DNA from: an uncultured Acidimicrobiaceae bacterium
GTDB taxonomy: Bacteria > Actinomycetota > Acidimicrobiia > Acidimicrobiales > RAAP-2
DNA: 64,000 nucleotides
Assembly: GCA_903894295.1 (NCBI GenBank)
Contig: CAITPI010000054.1
Location: 60,306 to 124,305, forward strand
Reading direction: 5' to 3'
The number at the start of each line of letters is the position of its first letter. Position 1 is the stretch's first letter. Below, piece by piece: positions 1-8,620 of the stretch. The notes beneath the pieces are model-generated. The model did not search any database, had not been told where the DNA came from, and saw nothing but the letters and a program-made list of their open reading frames with translations. Made by a program: the position numbers and the translations under genes.

Positions 1-646
1 GCCGACCGATCCGTCGGTAAAGCGTGCGGGACACCACGAAACGGTTGGAACGGGCCGGATCGCCCAACCGGTTGATGCCCTCCAGCCACGGCGCGTCGAC
101 CGGGGCGTTCAACCAGGGGGAGATCTCTTCGCGGGTGGCGCCGTCCCCCGGAGATCCGGGGTCCCAGGGCGTCCCTTCGTGCCCGATTCGTACCCTACGG
201 GATCCCTCACCGGTGGCGACGAGCAGATCCAGGGCTCCGAAGCTTTCCAGTCCGGCCAGCAGGGAGGCCGGTTCGGTGGTTCCGTCCACCTGCCCGCCCT
301 GGTGAACGAGCCGCCCGTCGTCACGGGCGGCGAAGGACTCAAGGGCGAAACGAAGACGGGGGTGGGCCTCGAGGGCCCGCCGTGCTTCAAGCAGCCTGGT
401 CGGACCGGTCGACACGTCGAACAGGCGCCCGCTGAGAACGAAGAGACCCGGTCCCTCCCAGGTTTCGGCGACCTGGGCCAACTCGCTGGCAATGGCCGTG
501 GACGACGCCGTGGCCTCGGCGGGCAGCAGAAGGTCGCCGACCACAAGAACCCGCCAGCCGAGCGGGACCGCAATGGTGTCAGGCGCCATCGTCAAATCAC
601 CGATTTCGGGACCGGCCAGAGATTCGGAGGGCTTGAACGTGGTCAT
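1..646 (-). CDS. Metallophosphoesterase-like protein, N-terminal part (runs off left edge)
   Basis: An open frame without stops runs from an ATG at 646 through the left edge, so at least 215 residues are visible and the C-terminus is missing. A strong ribosome binding site (GGAGG at 655-651) sits 4 nt before the ATG. The start of the protein resembles actinobacterial calcineurin-like phosphoesterases: a buried strand WRVLVVGDLLLP, then a helix TASSTAIASELAQVAETW, then GPGLFVLSGRLFDV. In active members these strands carry D-x-H and G-D metal ligands. Here they read GDLLL and SGRLFD, so the ligands look altered. Family assignment comes from pattern memory only. It could be a non-catalytic relative or an unrelated alpha/beta protein. 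Confidence 0.5.
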   Translation of the reverse strand, partial: MTTFKPSESLAGPEIGDLTMAPDTIAVPLGWRVLVVGDLLLPAEATASSTAIASELAQVAETWEGPGLFVLSGRLFDVSTGPTRLLEARRALEAHPRLRFALESFAARDDGRLVHQGGQVDGTTEPASLLAGLESFGALDLLVATGEGSRRVRIGHEGTPWDPGSPGDGATREEISPWLNAPVDAPWLEGINRLGDPARSNRFVVSRTLYRRIGR

Positions 647-785
647 GACACCTCCATCGTAGAGGGCGGCCACGGTTAGGCTGCTGCACAGGTCCCGTGA
701 GGGGTTGATGGAGCAACGTGCCCGGAATGGACACAGGAAACTGGAGCCGCTGCCAACATGGTGGTTCCCGGGGAGAACCGAATCG

Positions 786-2804
786 ATGACCGAAGAACCT
801 ACCGAGTCCACCGCAGAGCGAAACTCGATCCACTACGCCCTGGCCGAGGATCGCCTGTTCCCGCCGAGTGAAGCGTTCCGTTCCCAGGCGGTGGTGTCCG
901 ACCCGAACATCTATGACCAGGCCGACGGGGAGTGGGAGGCCTTCTGGGCCGAACAGGCGGCGGCCCTGGACTGGTTTTCACCGTGGGATCAGGTCCTCGA
1001 GTGGGATCTTCCCTTTGCCCGATGGTTTGACGGCGGCACACTGAACGTGTCCTACAACTGTCTGGACCGCCACGTTCTGGCGGGCCGGGGCGACAAGGTC
1101 GCCTACCACTGGGAAGGTGAACCCGGGGACAAGAAGACCACCACCTACAACGACCTCCTGTTGGAAGTCAGCCGGTTCGCCAACGTCCTGAAGGGGCTCG
1201 GTGTGCAACGGGGCGACCGGGTGGCCATCTACATGCCCATGATCCCCGAACTGCCGGTGGCCATGCTGGCCTGTAGCCGGATCGGAGCGGCCCATTCGGT
1301 GGTGTTCGGCGGCTTTTCCTCGGATGCCCTGCGGGACCGGATCATCGATGCCCAGGCGGTAGCGGTGATCACGGCTGACGGGGGCTGGCGCCGGGGTTCG
1401 CCCAGCGTCCTGAAAGAGCACGTGGACGTCGCCCTTGCCGGGGTGGAGTGCGTGCAACACGTCGTAGTGGCCCGCCGACTGGGAGACGCCGTCGGGTCGC
1501 CGGTGGCCATGGACCCTGATCGGGACCACTGGTGGGACGACCTGATGGACGGCACGGATCCCTCGGCGGGTGGGCGACCTGACGACGTATGCGAGCCCGA
1601 GGCCATGGCGTCCGAAGACCTGCTGTTCCTGCTCTACACCTCCGGAACCACGGCGGCCCCCAAGGGAATCATGCACACCACCGGTGGCTATCTCACCCAG
1701 GTGGCGTTCACCCACCGGGTGGTGTTCGACCTCCATCCCGAGACCGACGTCTACTGGTGTGCGGCCGACATTGGATGGGTCACCGGCCACAGTTACATCG
1801 TCTATGGGCCCCTGGCCAACGGTGCGACCTCGGTGATGTATGAGGGAACCCCCGATACCCCGGCCAAGGACCGCTGGTGGGACATCATCGAGCGCTACAA
1901 GGTCACCATCCTCTACTGCGCCCCCACCGCCATCCGCACGTTCATGAAGTGGGGCGACCGGTATCCGGCGACCCATGACCTCACCTCGTTGCGTCTGCTC
2001 GGATCGGTGGGGGAGCCCATCAACCCGGAAGCATGGATGTGGTATTCGACGGTGATCGGCGGCGGAAGGTGTCCGGTGGTGGACACGTGGTGGCAGACCG
2101 AAACGGGGGCCATCATGATCTCGCCACTCCCGGGTCTGGTGGCCACCAAGCCGGGTTCGGCCACCCGGGCCCTGCCCGGAATCTCGGCCAAGGTGGTGGA
2201 CGACAACGGCCACGAGATCACCGAAGGGGGCGGATACCTCACCCTTGACCGCCCGTGGCCCTCGATGCTTCGGGGCATCTACGGCGATCCCGAGCGCTAC
2301 CGGGACACCTACTGGAGCACGTATCAGGGCAAGTACTTCGCCGGAGACGGGGCCCGGCTGGATGAAGACGGCTACCTCTGGCTTCTCGGCCGGGTGGATG
2401 ACGTGATGAACGTCTCGGGGCACCGATTCTCGACCATCGAGGTGGAGTCGGCCCTGGTGGACCACCCGTTCGTGGCCGAGTCGGCGGTGGTCGGAGCGAG
2501 TGATCCGACCACCGGTCAGGCGATTGTGGCGTACGTGACGCTGGTCGGGGGAGCGGCCGAACCGGTGGAGGCGACCGGGGAGATCCTCCGGGCGCACGTG
2601 GCCGAGAAGATCGGGGCCATTGCCCGGCCCCGCACCATCGTCTTCACCGACGAACTGCCGAAGACCCGAAGCGGCAAGATCATGCGCCGCCTGCTCCGGG
2701 ATGTGGCCGAGGGCCGGGCCCTCGGAGACACGACGACCCTGGCCGATGTGGCCGTGGTCGACGAGATCCGTCGGCTCGCTGCGGCGGCCCCTGGCGAGGA
2801 TTGA
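786..2804 (+). CDS. acsA: Acetyl-CoA synthetase
   Basis: ATP-dependent activation of acetate to acetyl-CoA through an acetyl-AMP intermediate, in the cytosol. The 672-residue protein has the usual Acs length. The AMP-binding P-loop [11 protein letters not shown] is near residues 284-294, the hallmark [10 protein letters not shown] follows, then the hinge and C-terminal domain with [13 protein letters not shown]. The catalytic, acetylatable lysine lies in PKTRSGK near residue 631. The frame is open from a TTG at 705, but ATG 786 has a GGGGAG site about 10 nt upstream and gives a normal N-terminus, so it is preferred. A HAD-family gene begins 2 nt after the stop, suggesting one transcript. Acetate or acetyl-CoA recycling fits the catabolic genes elsewhere in the window. 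Confidence 0.93.
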   Translation: MTEEPTESTAERNSIHYALAEDRLFPPSEAFRSQAVVSDPNIYDQADGEWEAFWAEQAAALDWFSPWDQVLEWDLPFARWFDGGTLNVSYNCLDRHVLAGRGDKVAYHWEGEPGDKKTTTYNDLLLEVSRFANVLKGLGVQRGDRVAIYMPMIPELPVAMLACSRIGAAHSVVFGGFSSDALRDRIIDAQAVAVITADGGWRRGSPSVLKEHVDVALAGVECVQHVVVARRLGDAVGSPVAMDPDRDHWWDDLMDGTDPSAGGRPDDVCEPEAMASEDLLFLLYTSGTTAAPKGIMHTTGGYLTQVAFTHRVVFDLHPETDVYWCAADIGWVTGHSYIVYGPLANGATSVMYEGTPDTPAKDRWWDIIERYKVTILYCAPTAIRTFMKWGDRYPATHDLTSLRLLGSVGEPINPEAWMWYSTVIGGGRCPVVDTWWQTETGAIMISPLPGLVATKPGSATRALPGISAKVVDDNGHEITEGGGYLTLDRPWPSMLRGIYGDPERYRDTYWSTYQGKYFAGDGARLDEDGYLWLLGRVDDVMNVSGHRFSTIEVESALVDHPFVAESAVVGASDPTTGQAIVAYVTLVGGAAEPVEATGEILRAHVAEKIGAIARPRTIVFTDELPKTRSGKIMRRLLRDVAEGRALGDTTTLADVAVVDEIRRLAAAAPGED

Positions 2805-2806
2805 CC

Positions 2807-3295
2807 GTGCGCATTCCTGACAACTGGGAGTGGAAGGCCGGCGAACTGGAGAAACCGGGCGAAGCGGTGATCTTCGATGTCGACGGCGTGTTGTCGGACG
2901 CAGTTGGTCGCCAGCACTTCATCGAGGAGGGTCGCCGGGATTGGGACGGCTTCTTCGAGGCGTGCGGGGACGATCCGGTCATCGCCGAACTGGTCCGTCT
3001 GATGGAACTTCTTGACCCGAAGCTCCAGGTCATCCTGTTGACTGGCCGCCCCATGCGGGTCCAACCCCAGACGCTCGCCTGGCTGGAGCGGTATGGACTT
3101 CGTTGGGACCTGCTGATCATGCGCTCGCGTGGCGACTACTCCCAGGTGACCTGGTTCAAGCGGGACGTGGTGGACGACCTGCGCAACTTCGGTTTCGACC
3201 TGCGCCTCGCCTTTGAGGACGATCCCCACAACGCCGCCATGTATCACGCCGTGGGCATTCCCTGCGTGTACATCCACTCCGGCTATTACGACTGA
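2807..3295 (+). CDS. HAD-superfamily phosphatase / polynucleotide 3'-phosphatase-like protein
   Basis: A 162-residue protein from GTG 2807. The haloacid dehalogenase nucleophile motif DVDG lies at residues 24-27, motif II is the LLTGRP segment near residue 80, and the acidic motif III/IV is AFEDDPHN. There is no large cap domain, so the substrate could be a macromolecule or an exposed phosphate. The tryptophan-rich start (NWEWK) is unusual. The gene follows acsA by 2 nt and probably shares its mRNA. A TTG lies two codons upstream, but it would overlap the acsA stop. The 3' end overlaps the converging lnt gene by 10 bp. Substrate is not predictable from sequence. Confidence 0.75.
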   Translation: MRIPDNWEWKAGELEKPGEAVIFDVDGVLSDAVGRQHFIEEGRRDWDGFFEACGDDPVIAELVRLMELLDPKLQVILLTGRPMRVQPQTLAWLERYGLRWDLLIMRSRGDYSQVTWFKRDVVDDLRNFGFDLRLAFEDDPHNAAMYHAVGIPCVYIHSGYYD

Positions 3296-4809
3296 GCGCG
3301 CCGGCGCCAAAGCCAGGACGTGGCCACCGCAATGCCGGCCAGAACCAGAACCGGATTGTCGCCCCAGTTGACGTAGATGGTGTGGCCCCGGCGTTCGTCC
3401 ACGGTGGCCTGGAGTACCTGGCGTCCTCCGAGCACCGAGCGCTGCAGGAGTTCACCCCGGTGGTTCACCACTGTGCTGTAGCCGGTGGGAGCGGCCTGGA
3501 GGAGGTCCCGACCCTGTTCAACGGCCTGGATCTGGTCGGCCGCCACCTCCTGGGTGGGGACCTGGGCCGTGGAGTAGGACGAGGTGTTGGTCGGCACCAC
3601 GAGCAGTTCGGCCCCGGCGCGCACGGACGACCGCCCCCGGTCGGCGTAGAAGACCTCGTAGGAGACCATGACGCCGAGTGGACCGGCCGGAGTTGTGATC
3701 AGGCCACTGGCTGTTCCGGGAATGGCGTCCCGGGGTACGGCGGAGAGGTTCCCCAGGTGGGCGAAGAAGCCGCGGTAGGGCACGTACTCCCCGAAGGGCA
3801 CCCGGTGGACCTTCTCGAATCGGCCGGCCAACTGGCCGTCGGGACCCCAGGCCACCACTTCGTTGCGGAACGTGGCGGGGGTTTCGTTCTCGGTGACACC
3901 GACCACAAGGGTGGTCTTGAGGTTGGCGGCCGTGACGGAGAGCACGCCCTCTTCCGGTGACTGGCCGAGCGGTTCATTGAGGGAAACCACGTCTTCGGGC
4001 CAGACCACCAGTTCGGGCAGATGGCGTCCGTCGCGTCGTTGCAACTGTTGGGTGGCCGCGAACTGGGCGGCCAGCACGGTGGCCGGATCGACCTGGGCCT
4101 TGCGGAATCCCCGTTTGCCGCCACCCTGGATGAGGGCGGCGGTCACCGACCGGACCGGTGGGCCACCGTCGGGAGCGACGGCTCCGAAGGCGGCGATCAG
4201 GATCGTGACGCCGAGGGCGACCGAACCCAGGCGCAGCCATGAGCCATCCCCGTCCCGATGCCGAAGTGCGAACAGGAGAGCCACCAGTGCGACACCGGTC
4301 AGGTGGATCAGGGCAGTAATACCGAGTGGACCGGCCACGCGGGCCACCCCAAGCAGGGGACTTTCGGCCTGGCCGAGAAAGATCCCACCGATGGGCAAGC
4401 CGCCAAAGGGCCAGTGGTCCCGCAGGGCTTCGGCCATCGTCATGGCTCCGACGTAGCTGGCGGCCCGGGCCCACTTGGGTCCGGGACAGGTGGCCCAGGC
4501 CCCAAGTGCCAGCAGGAACGCCTCCATCAGAATCAGCACGATGCCCCCGGGCACGCTGAACGAGCGGAGCCACATGAGCCCCGGCACCAGGCAGCCGAGC
4601 CCGGCCAGCCAGCCGGCCCACAGCCGGGCCCGGGCCGGCAGGCCGTCCAGACGCCAGAACAGCAAACCCGACGCCGGGAAGGCCAGCACCCAAAAGCCCC
4701 ACGGAGGAACCGAGAACGCAAGACCCAACCCGGCCACAAGGGCGGGCAGCGCGATGGCGCCCCGACGCCGACGAGCCGTCGGGGTTTTGGATTCTTCCAC
4801 CTGGGTCAC
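3286..4809 (-). CDS. lnt: Apolipoprotein N-acyltransferase-like protein (nucleophile position is Ser)
   Basis: Integral membrane enzyme family that N-acylates the lipid-modified cysteine of lipoproteins. The 507-residue product has several N-terminal membrane helices followed by a nitrilase-fold domain and a C-terminal helix. Of the nitrilase triad, Glu272 (VVWPED) and Lys333 (EKVHRVPFGEY) are present. The nucleophile position is Ser383 (GVMVSYEVFYAD, codon TCC at 3663-3661) where characterised Lnt proteins have Cys. GTG 4809 is chosen as start because it overlaps the stop of the preceding gene as GTGA. The frame stays open to 4998, but that extension is low-complexity antisense of the neighbour. 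It is the last gene of the hemE-ferrochelatase-oxidase operon. The Ser could mean altered chemistry or an acyltransferase with another substrate. Confidence 0.85.
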   Translation of the reverse strand: MTQVEESKTPTARRRRGAIALPALVAGLGLAFSVPPWGFWVLAFPASGLLFWRLDGLPARARLWAGWLAGLGCLVPGLMWLRSFSVPGGIVLILMEAFLLALGAWATCPGPKWARAASYVGAMTMAEALRDHWPFGGLPIGGIFLGQAESPLLGVARVAGPLGITALIHLTGVALVALLFALRHRDGDGSWLRLGSVALGVTILIAAFGAVAPDGGPPVRSVTAALIQGGGKRGFRKAQVDPATVLAAQFAATQQLQRRDGRHLPELVVWPEDVVSLNEPLGQSPEEGVLSVTAANLKTTLVVGVTENETPATFRNEVVAWGPDGQLAGRFEKVHRVPFGEYVPYRGFFAHLGNLSAVPRDAIPGTASGLITTPAGPLGVMVSYEVFYADRGRSSVRAGAELLVVPTNTSSYSTAQVPTQEVAADQIQAVEQGRDLLQAAPTGYSTVVNHRGELLQRSVLGGRQVLQATVDERRGHTIYVNWGDNPVLVLAGIAVATSWLWRRRAQS

Positions 4810-6278
4810 CGGCGACGGCCCCAGGACTCCGAGAGCTTTCGGGCGGCCATGCGGCCACTTCCGATGCAGGCCGGGATCCCCACGCCCCGATACGCCGATC
4901 CGGCCAGGGCGAGTCCGGGCAGTGCATCGACCTCCGACTCCATGGCGGCCACGGCCGTCAGGTGGCCGGGGACGTACTGGGGAAAGGCATCGGACCACCG
5001 GGTGACCAGGGTTTCGAGTGGCGCACCGGACGTTGTGAGCACCTCGTGGAACTCGGAGATGGCACGGGAGAGGAGCGCCTCGTCGTCGAGATCGTCAGCC
5101 CGGGTGTCCCCGGCTCGACCAACCGAGATTCGCACGAGGGTTTCGTCAGCCCGGGCCAGAGTGGGCCACTTGCGGTCCAGGTAGGTGACCCCGGTGATCA
5201 GGGCCGGGCCCGTAGTCAGATGGGTCGTCCGGGGGACAAGAAAGCCGGTGCCAACCAGGGTCTTGTTGATGACCGAATCCGGAAAGGCAACCGTGATCAC
5301 TCCGACCGAGGCGGTGGTCATGTCACCCAGGTAGGCGGCGGCTTCGGGGGCCCATCCGGTCAACAGTCGGCTCGCCGGGTGGGCCGGCACGGCCACCACC
5401 ACGGCATCGGCTTCCCGCCTGGTGCCGTCTGCCAGGTGAAGTGACCAGGAGCCCCCGACCCGTTCGATTCCGGTCACGGTGGCACCGGTCTCGATGACGA
5501 CTCCTTCGGCCACCAGGGCCTCTGCGGTCCGGGTGGCCAGTGATGCCGTGGTTGACTCCAGTGACCAGAACACAGGGGAGGCCGGCGCGGAGGGTGGAGT
5601 GTTCTGCGCCCTCTCCGGACGCAAGGCCCGCATCAGGCTGCCGGGAGCCGATGCGGCGGCGAGGAGTTGGGGAAAGGTGGCCGCCGCGCTCAAGTTGGTG
5701 ACCCCGCCGGCGTGGATGCCACCGACGAGCGGATCCACCAGCCGGTCCACCACCTCGGAACCGAGCCGACTGGCCACGAGGGTGCCAACTGCGGCGTCGT
5801 TGGACCCGGCCGGGACCGACGCCCGTTGGGGACTCCGACGCCAAAGGTCACCTGCCGCGTGCCACAGGCCGGTTGGCGAGAGGAGGCCACTTCGGGCCAG
5901 TGGCCACCACCGGGTCGGCACGCCGAGAACCAGATCGCCCGGCATGGCCCGCAGCCGGCCCCGGGCGTAGATGGAAGCCCCAGATGTTCCCGGGGCTACC
6001 AGTCGGTCGTTCCACCCGAGTTCGGCCACCAGTTGGCTGGCTTCCGGCCGTCGGGCCAGAAAGGCATCGGCGGCCAGATCGACCTGTCGACCTCGGAAGT
6101 CGACCGACTGGAGCTTGCCCCCGACGACATCCGCCGACTCAAGCACGATGACCGAAGGCGAGGTCCCCTCGGAACCCCACGGAACCCGGAGCGCTTCCCA
6201 GGCGGCCGCCAGACCGGCAATGCCGGCTCCGATGACGACCAGACGTGGGGCGTCGGTCGGCGGTGAGCCGCCCGTCAC
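4806..6278 (-). CDS. hemY: FAD-dependent coproporphyrinogen III oxidase (HemY/HemG family)
   Basis: Six-electron oxidation of the porphyrinogen ring late in haem synthesis. The 490-residue protein begins with an FAD-binding Rossmann motif (VVIGAGIAGLAAA, residues about 14-26), has the ES/GG region VLESADVVGGKLQS, and ends with the second flavin motif LPGLALAGSAYRGVGIPACI. In actinobacteria the enzyme acts on coproporphyrinogen III, ahead of a coproporphyrin ferrochelatase, so the product is probably coproporphyrin III. No membrane anchor is seen. Start ATG overlaps the ferrochelatase stop by 4 nt and its own stop overlaps lnt by 4 nt, indicating translational coupling. The terminal decarboxylase (HemQ/ChdC) of this route is not in the window. 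Confidence 0.9.
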   Translation of the reverse strand: MTGGSPPTDAPRLVVIGAGIAGLAAAWEALRVPWGSEGTSPSVIVLESADVVGGKLQSVDFRGRQVDLAADAFLARRPEASQLVAELGWNDRLVAPGTSGASIYARGRLRAMPGDLVLGVPTRWWPLARSGLLSPTGLWHAAGDLWRRSPQRASVPAGSNDAAVGTLVASRLGSEVVDRLVDPLVGGIHAGGVTNLSAAATFPQLLAAASAPGSLMRALRPERAQNTPPSAPASPVFWSLESTTASLATRTAEALVAEGVVIETGATVTGIERVGGSWSLHLADGTRREADAVVVAVPAHPASRLLTGWAPEAAAYLGDMTTASVGVITVAFPDSVINKTLVGTGFLVPRTTHLTTGPALITGVTYLDRKWPTLARADETLVRISVGRAGDTRADDLDDEALLSRAISEFHEVLTTSGAPLETLVTRWSDAFPQYVPGHLTAVAAMESEVDALPGLALAGSAYRGVGIPACIGSGRMAARKLSESWGRRR

Positions 6279-7309
6279 CCTCCGGCAGCCGGAGGCTGAT
6301 CGACGGCTTGGTGGACGACCGTAGCCAGTAGGGCGAGGAAATCCGGATCATCGTTGAGCGACGGAGTCCGTCCGAACTCGATGCCCAGTTCCCTGGCCTT
6401 GTCGGCCGCCTCGATGTCAAGGTCGAAGAGAACTTCGAGGTGGTCGGAGACGAAGCCCACCGGGCAGACGGCGACGGCAGTGGTACCCGAAGCGGCGACC
6501 CGGTCCATCTCTTCCAGAAGGTCCGGGCCGATCCACGGGTCGGCGGTGCGACCGGCGCTCTGCCACGCCGTGGACCACGAAAGATCTTTGCGCTCGTCAA
6601 GGTCGAGCAGTTCGGCGATGTCCTTTCCGCTCTGGGCCACTTGCTCCGGGTAGGGGTCACCCATGGCCACGACCCGCTGGGGAAGGCTGTGGGCCGTGAA
6701 GAACACGCTGATGGGACCGTCGCTCCGTCCGGCGAGGTCGGCCAGGAGGGCGTCGGTGCGTCGGGCGAGAATCCCGGCAAAACCGTCCTGCTGGAACCAG
6801 GACGGGACAACAACCAGATGGACCGGTCGGCCGGCTTCGGCGATGGCCCGTTCCGCCCGTTCGAAGTACTCGCCAGACCCCATGGTCGACTGGTGCGGAG
6901 TGAGCACAATGCCGATGATCTGGCCCACCCCTGCGTCGACCAGTTCGGCGACGGCCTCTTCAATGGTGGGAGACACGTACTTCGCTCCGTACCGCACGAG
7001 ATAGCGGCCGGGAGCGAGTTCATCCAGGGCGGCGGTGATGCCGTCGACCTGGGCCTGAGTGCGCAGGGTCAACGGTGAGGTGCCTCCGATGGCGGCGTAG
7101 CGGTCCACCAGTTCTTCCAGAAGTTCGGGCGTCGGAGGTCGACCTCTCCGGATGGTTGTATAGAACGGTTCGATAGCCTCGACCCGGTCGGGGGTGCCAT
7201 GCGCCATGACCAGCACGCCGATCTTTTCGGAAGAGTGGTTGCGAGCTCCCGAGCGCTTGATGGCAGGCTTCACCGCCTTCTTCGCGGTCACCGCCTTCTT
7301 CGCTGTCAT
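6275..7309 (-). CDS. hemH: Ferrochelatase (coproporphyrin ferrochelatase type)
   Basis: Inserts Fe(II) into coproporphyrin III in the actinobacterial haem route. The protein has 344 residues. After a basic, repetitive N-terminal stretch (about 24 residues rich in AKK) the conserved strand VLVMAHGTP starts the chelatase fold. The metal-site histidine is His207 in FFTAHSLPQR, and Glu292 follows in CPVGFVSDHLEVLFDLD. TPHQST near residue 140 is also family-typical. The start ATG overlaps the hemE stop by 4 nt and the stop overlaps the oxidase start by 4 nt. The Lys/Ala-rich leader is not part of the enzyme fold; it may be an artefact of start choice or a tail that binds nucleic acid or membrane. 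A [2Fe-2S] C-terminal extension is not apparent. Confidence 0.92.
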   Translation of the reverse strand: MTAKKAVTAKKAVKPAIKRSGARNHSSEKIGVLVMAHGTPDRVEAIEPFYTTIRRGRPPTPELLEELVDRYAAIGGTSPLTLRTQAQVDGITAALDELAPGRYLVRYGAKYVSPTIEEAVAELVDAGVGQIIGIVLTPHQSTMGSGEYFERAERAIAEAGRPVHLVVVPSWFQQDGFAGILARRTDALLADLAGRSDGPISVFFTAHSLPQRVVAMGDPYPEQVAQSGKDIAELLDLDERKDLSWSTAWQSAGRTADPWIGPDLLEEMDRVAASGTTAVAVCPVGFVSDHLEVLFDLDIEAADKARELGIEFGRTPSLNDDPDFLALLATVVHQAVDQPPAAGG

Positions 7310-8376
7310 AGGTTCTCCCTACCGGCCTGGCCTTCTCGGTGGACAAGTTCAAGGACCCGCTGCAGGACATCCGGATCGGTTTCGGGGAGTACCCCGTGAC
7401 CGAGGTTGAAGATGTGGCCCGGTGCTGTTCCGGCCTCGCGCAGGACCTCGCGGGTCTCGGCCTCCACCACCGGCCACGGTGCACCCAGAACCGAGGGGTC
7501 GAGGTTGCCCTGGATGGCCTGGTCATCTCGCACCCGTTGGCGGGCTTCTCCGAGGGGAACCCGCCAGTCGATGCCGACAACCGAACTTCCGGCGGTGGCC
7601 ATGAGCGGAAGGAGCTCTCCGGTGCCCACCCCGAACAGGATGGACGGCACGTCGGGATGACTGTCGCGCATCTCGGCGAACAGTCTCTTGGTGGCCGGGA
7701 GAACCAAGTTGGCATAGTGGCGAGGACTGAGGATGCCCGCCCAGCTGTCAAAGAGCTGGAACGCCGAAGCTCCGGCGTCAAGTTGCGAACGAAGCGAGGC
7801 GATCGCCATGTCGGTCAACCGGTCGACCATCGTCTCCCACAGGGCCGGCTCGGCCAACATGAGTGACTTGATGCGGGTGAAGTTCTTGGACGGCCCCCCT
7901 TCCACCAGGTAACTGCCCACGGTGAAGGGGCCGCCGGCAAAGCCGATCAGGGGGACATCCAGACTTTCGGCCAGGATCGACACCGCTTCGATGACGTAAG
8001 GCGTGTCGAGTTCAGGTTCCAGGGGCCGGAGCCTTTGCAGGTCGCTTGCCGACCGGAAGGGCTGTTCGACCACCGGGCCGGTTCCCGGGGCGACATCGAC
8101 GCCGAAACCGATGGCCGCCACAGGCACAACGATGTCGGAAAAGAAGATGGCGGCGTCGGTTCCGTACCGGTCAACCGGCTGCCTGGTCAGGGTCGCCACC
8201 AGTTCCGGCTGGTGGATGGCGTCCAGGATGCTGCCCGGTCCCCGGGCGGCCCGGTACTCGGGGAGAGAGCGTCCGGCCTGGCGCATGAACCAGACCGGGG
8301 TGTGTTCTACCTGTTGCCGACGGGCAGCCCGGATGAACGGCGAGGAGTCGAAACGACCCGCCGACACTGGGGCCAT
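7306..8376 (-). CDS. hemE: Uroporphyrinogen decarboxylase
   Basis: Decarboxylates four acetate side chains of uroporphyrinogen III to give coproporphyrinogen III. The sequence VWFMRQAGRSLPEYR near residue 30 is the first signature (substrate-binding Arg). The GFAGGPFTVGSYLVEG and IDWRVPLGEARQRV segments and the end IFNLGHGVLPETDP are also diagnostic. The start is ATG 8376, preceded by GAGGG at 8392-8388; a GTG three codons upstream has no room for a ribosome binding site. It is the first gene of a four-gene minus-strand operon (hemE, hemH, hemY, lnt) in which each junction overlaps by 4 nt. The divergent neighbour is helD; the 244-bp gap between them carries promoters. Confidence 0.95.
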   Translation of the reverse strand: MAPVSAGRFDSSPFIRAARRQQVEHTPVWFMRQAGRSLPEYRAARGPGSILDAIHQPELVATLTRQPVDRYGTDAAIFFSDIVVPVAAIGFGVDVAPGTGPVVEQPFRSASDLQRLRPLEPELDTPYVIEAVSILAESLDVPLIGFAGGPFTVGSYLVEGGPSKNFTRIKSLMLAEPALWETMVDRLTDMAIASLRSQLDAGASAFQLFDSWAGILSPRHYANLVLPATKRLFAEMRDSHPDVPSILFGVGTGELLPLMATAGSSVVGIDWRVPLGEARQRVRDDQAIQGNLDPSVLGAPWPVVEAETREVLREAGTAPGHIFNLGHGVLPETDPDVLQRVLELVHREGQAGRENL

Positions 8377-8511
8377 CAGGGGCACGCCCTCGCGTCAGGC
8401 CGCCGTGGGCAGCGACGGAGACGACCGCACGGTGATCGGTGGGACGGCGGACGGCGGTGGCTCATGGCGCCAGTGTAGGAGAGCGGTCACGGTCCAGGAT
8501 GCGGGTCCGGA

Positions 8512-8539
8512 TCGACAGGCGTCCCGGAAGGCCTAGAAT
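8512..8539 (+). promoter_or_regulatory. Promoter of helD
   Basis: A -35-like TCGACA (8512-8517) and a -10-like TAGAAT (8534-8539) are separated by 16 bp. They lie about 80 bp before the GTG start of helD, leaving a normal leader that carries a GGGAAGGAG ribosome binding site. The assignment is by consensus match only. Confidence 0.5.
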
Positions 8540-8620
8540 CGAAGGCTCGCTGGCGTCGACCGCTTTGGTGACGTCGAGCAGGGGCCCGGAAGTGTCCGGG
8601 TCGACGGGAAGGAGCGTCGG

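Noticed and set aside
4810..4998. Longer start of the Lnt-like protein
   Set aside because: The extension is low-complexity antisense of the oxidase gene, while GTG 4809 makes the same 4-nt overlap seen at the other junctions of the operon.
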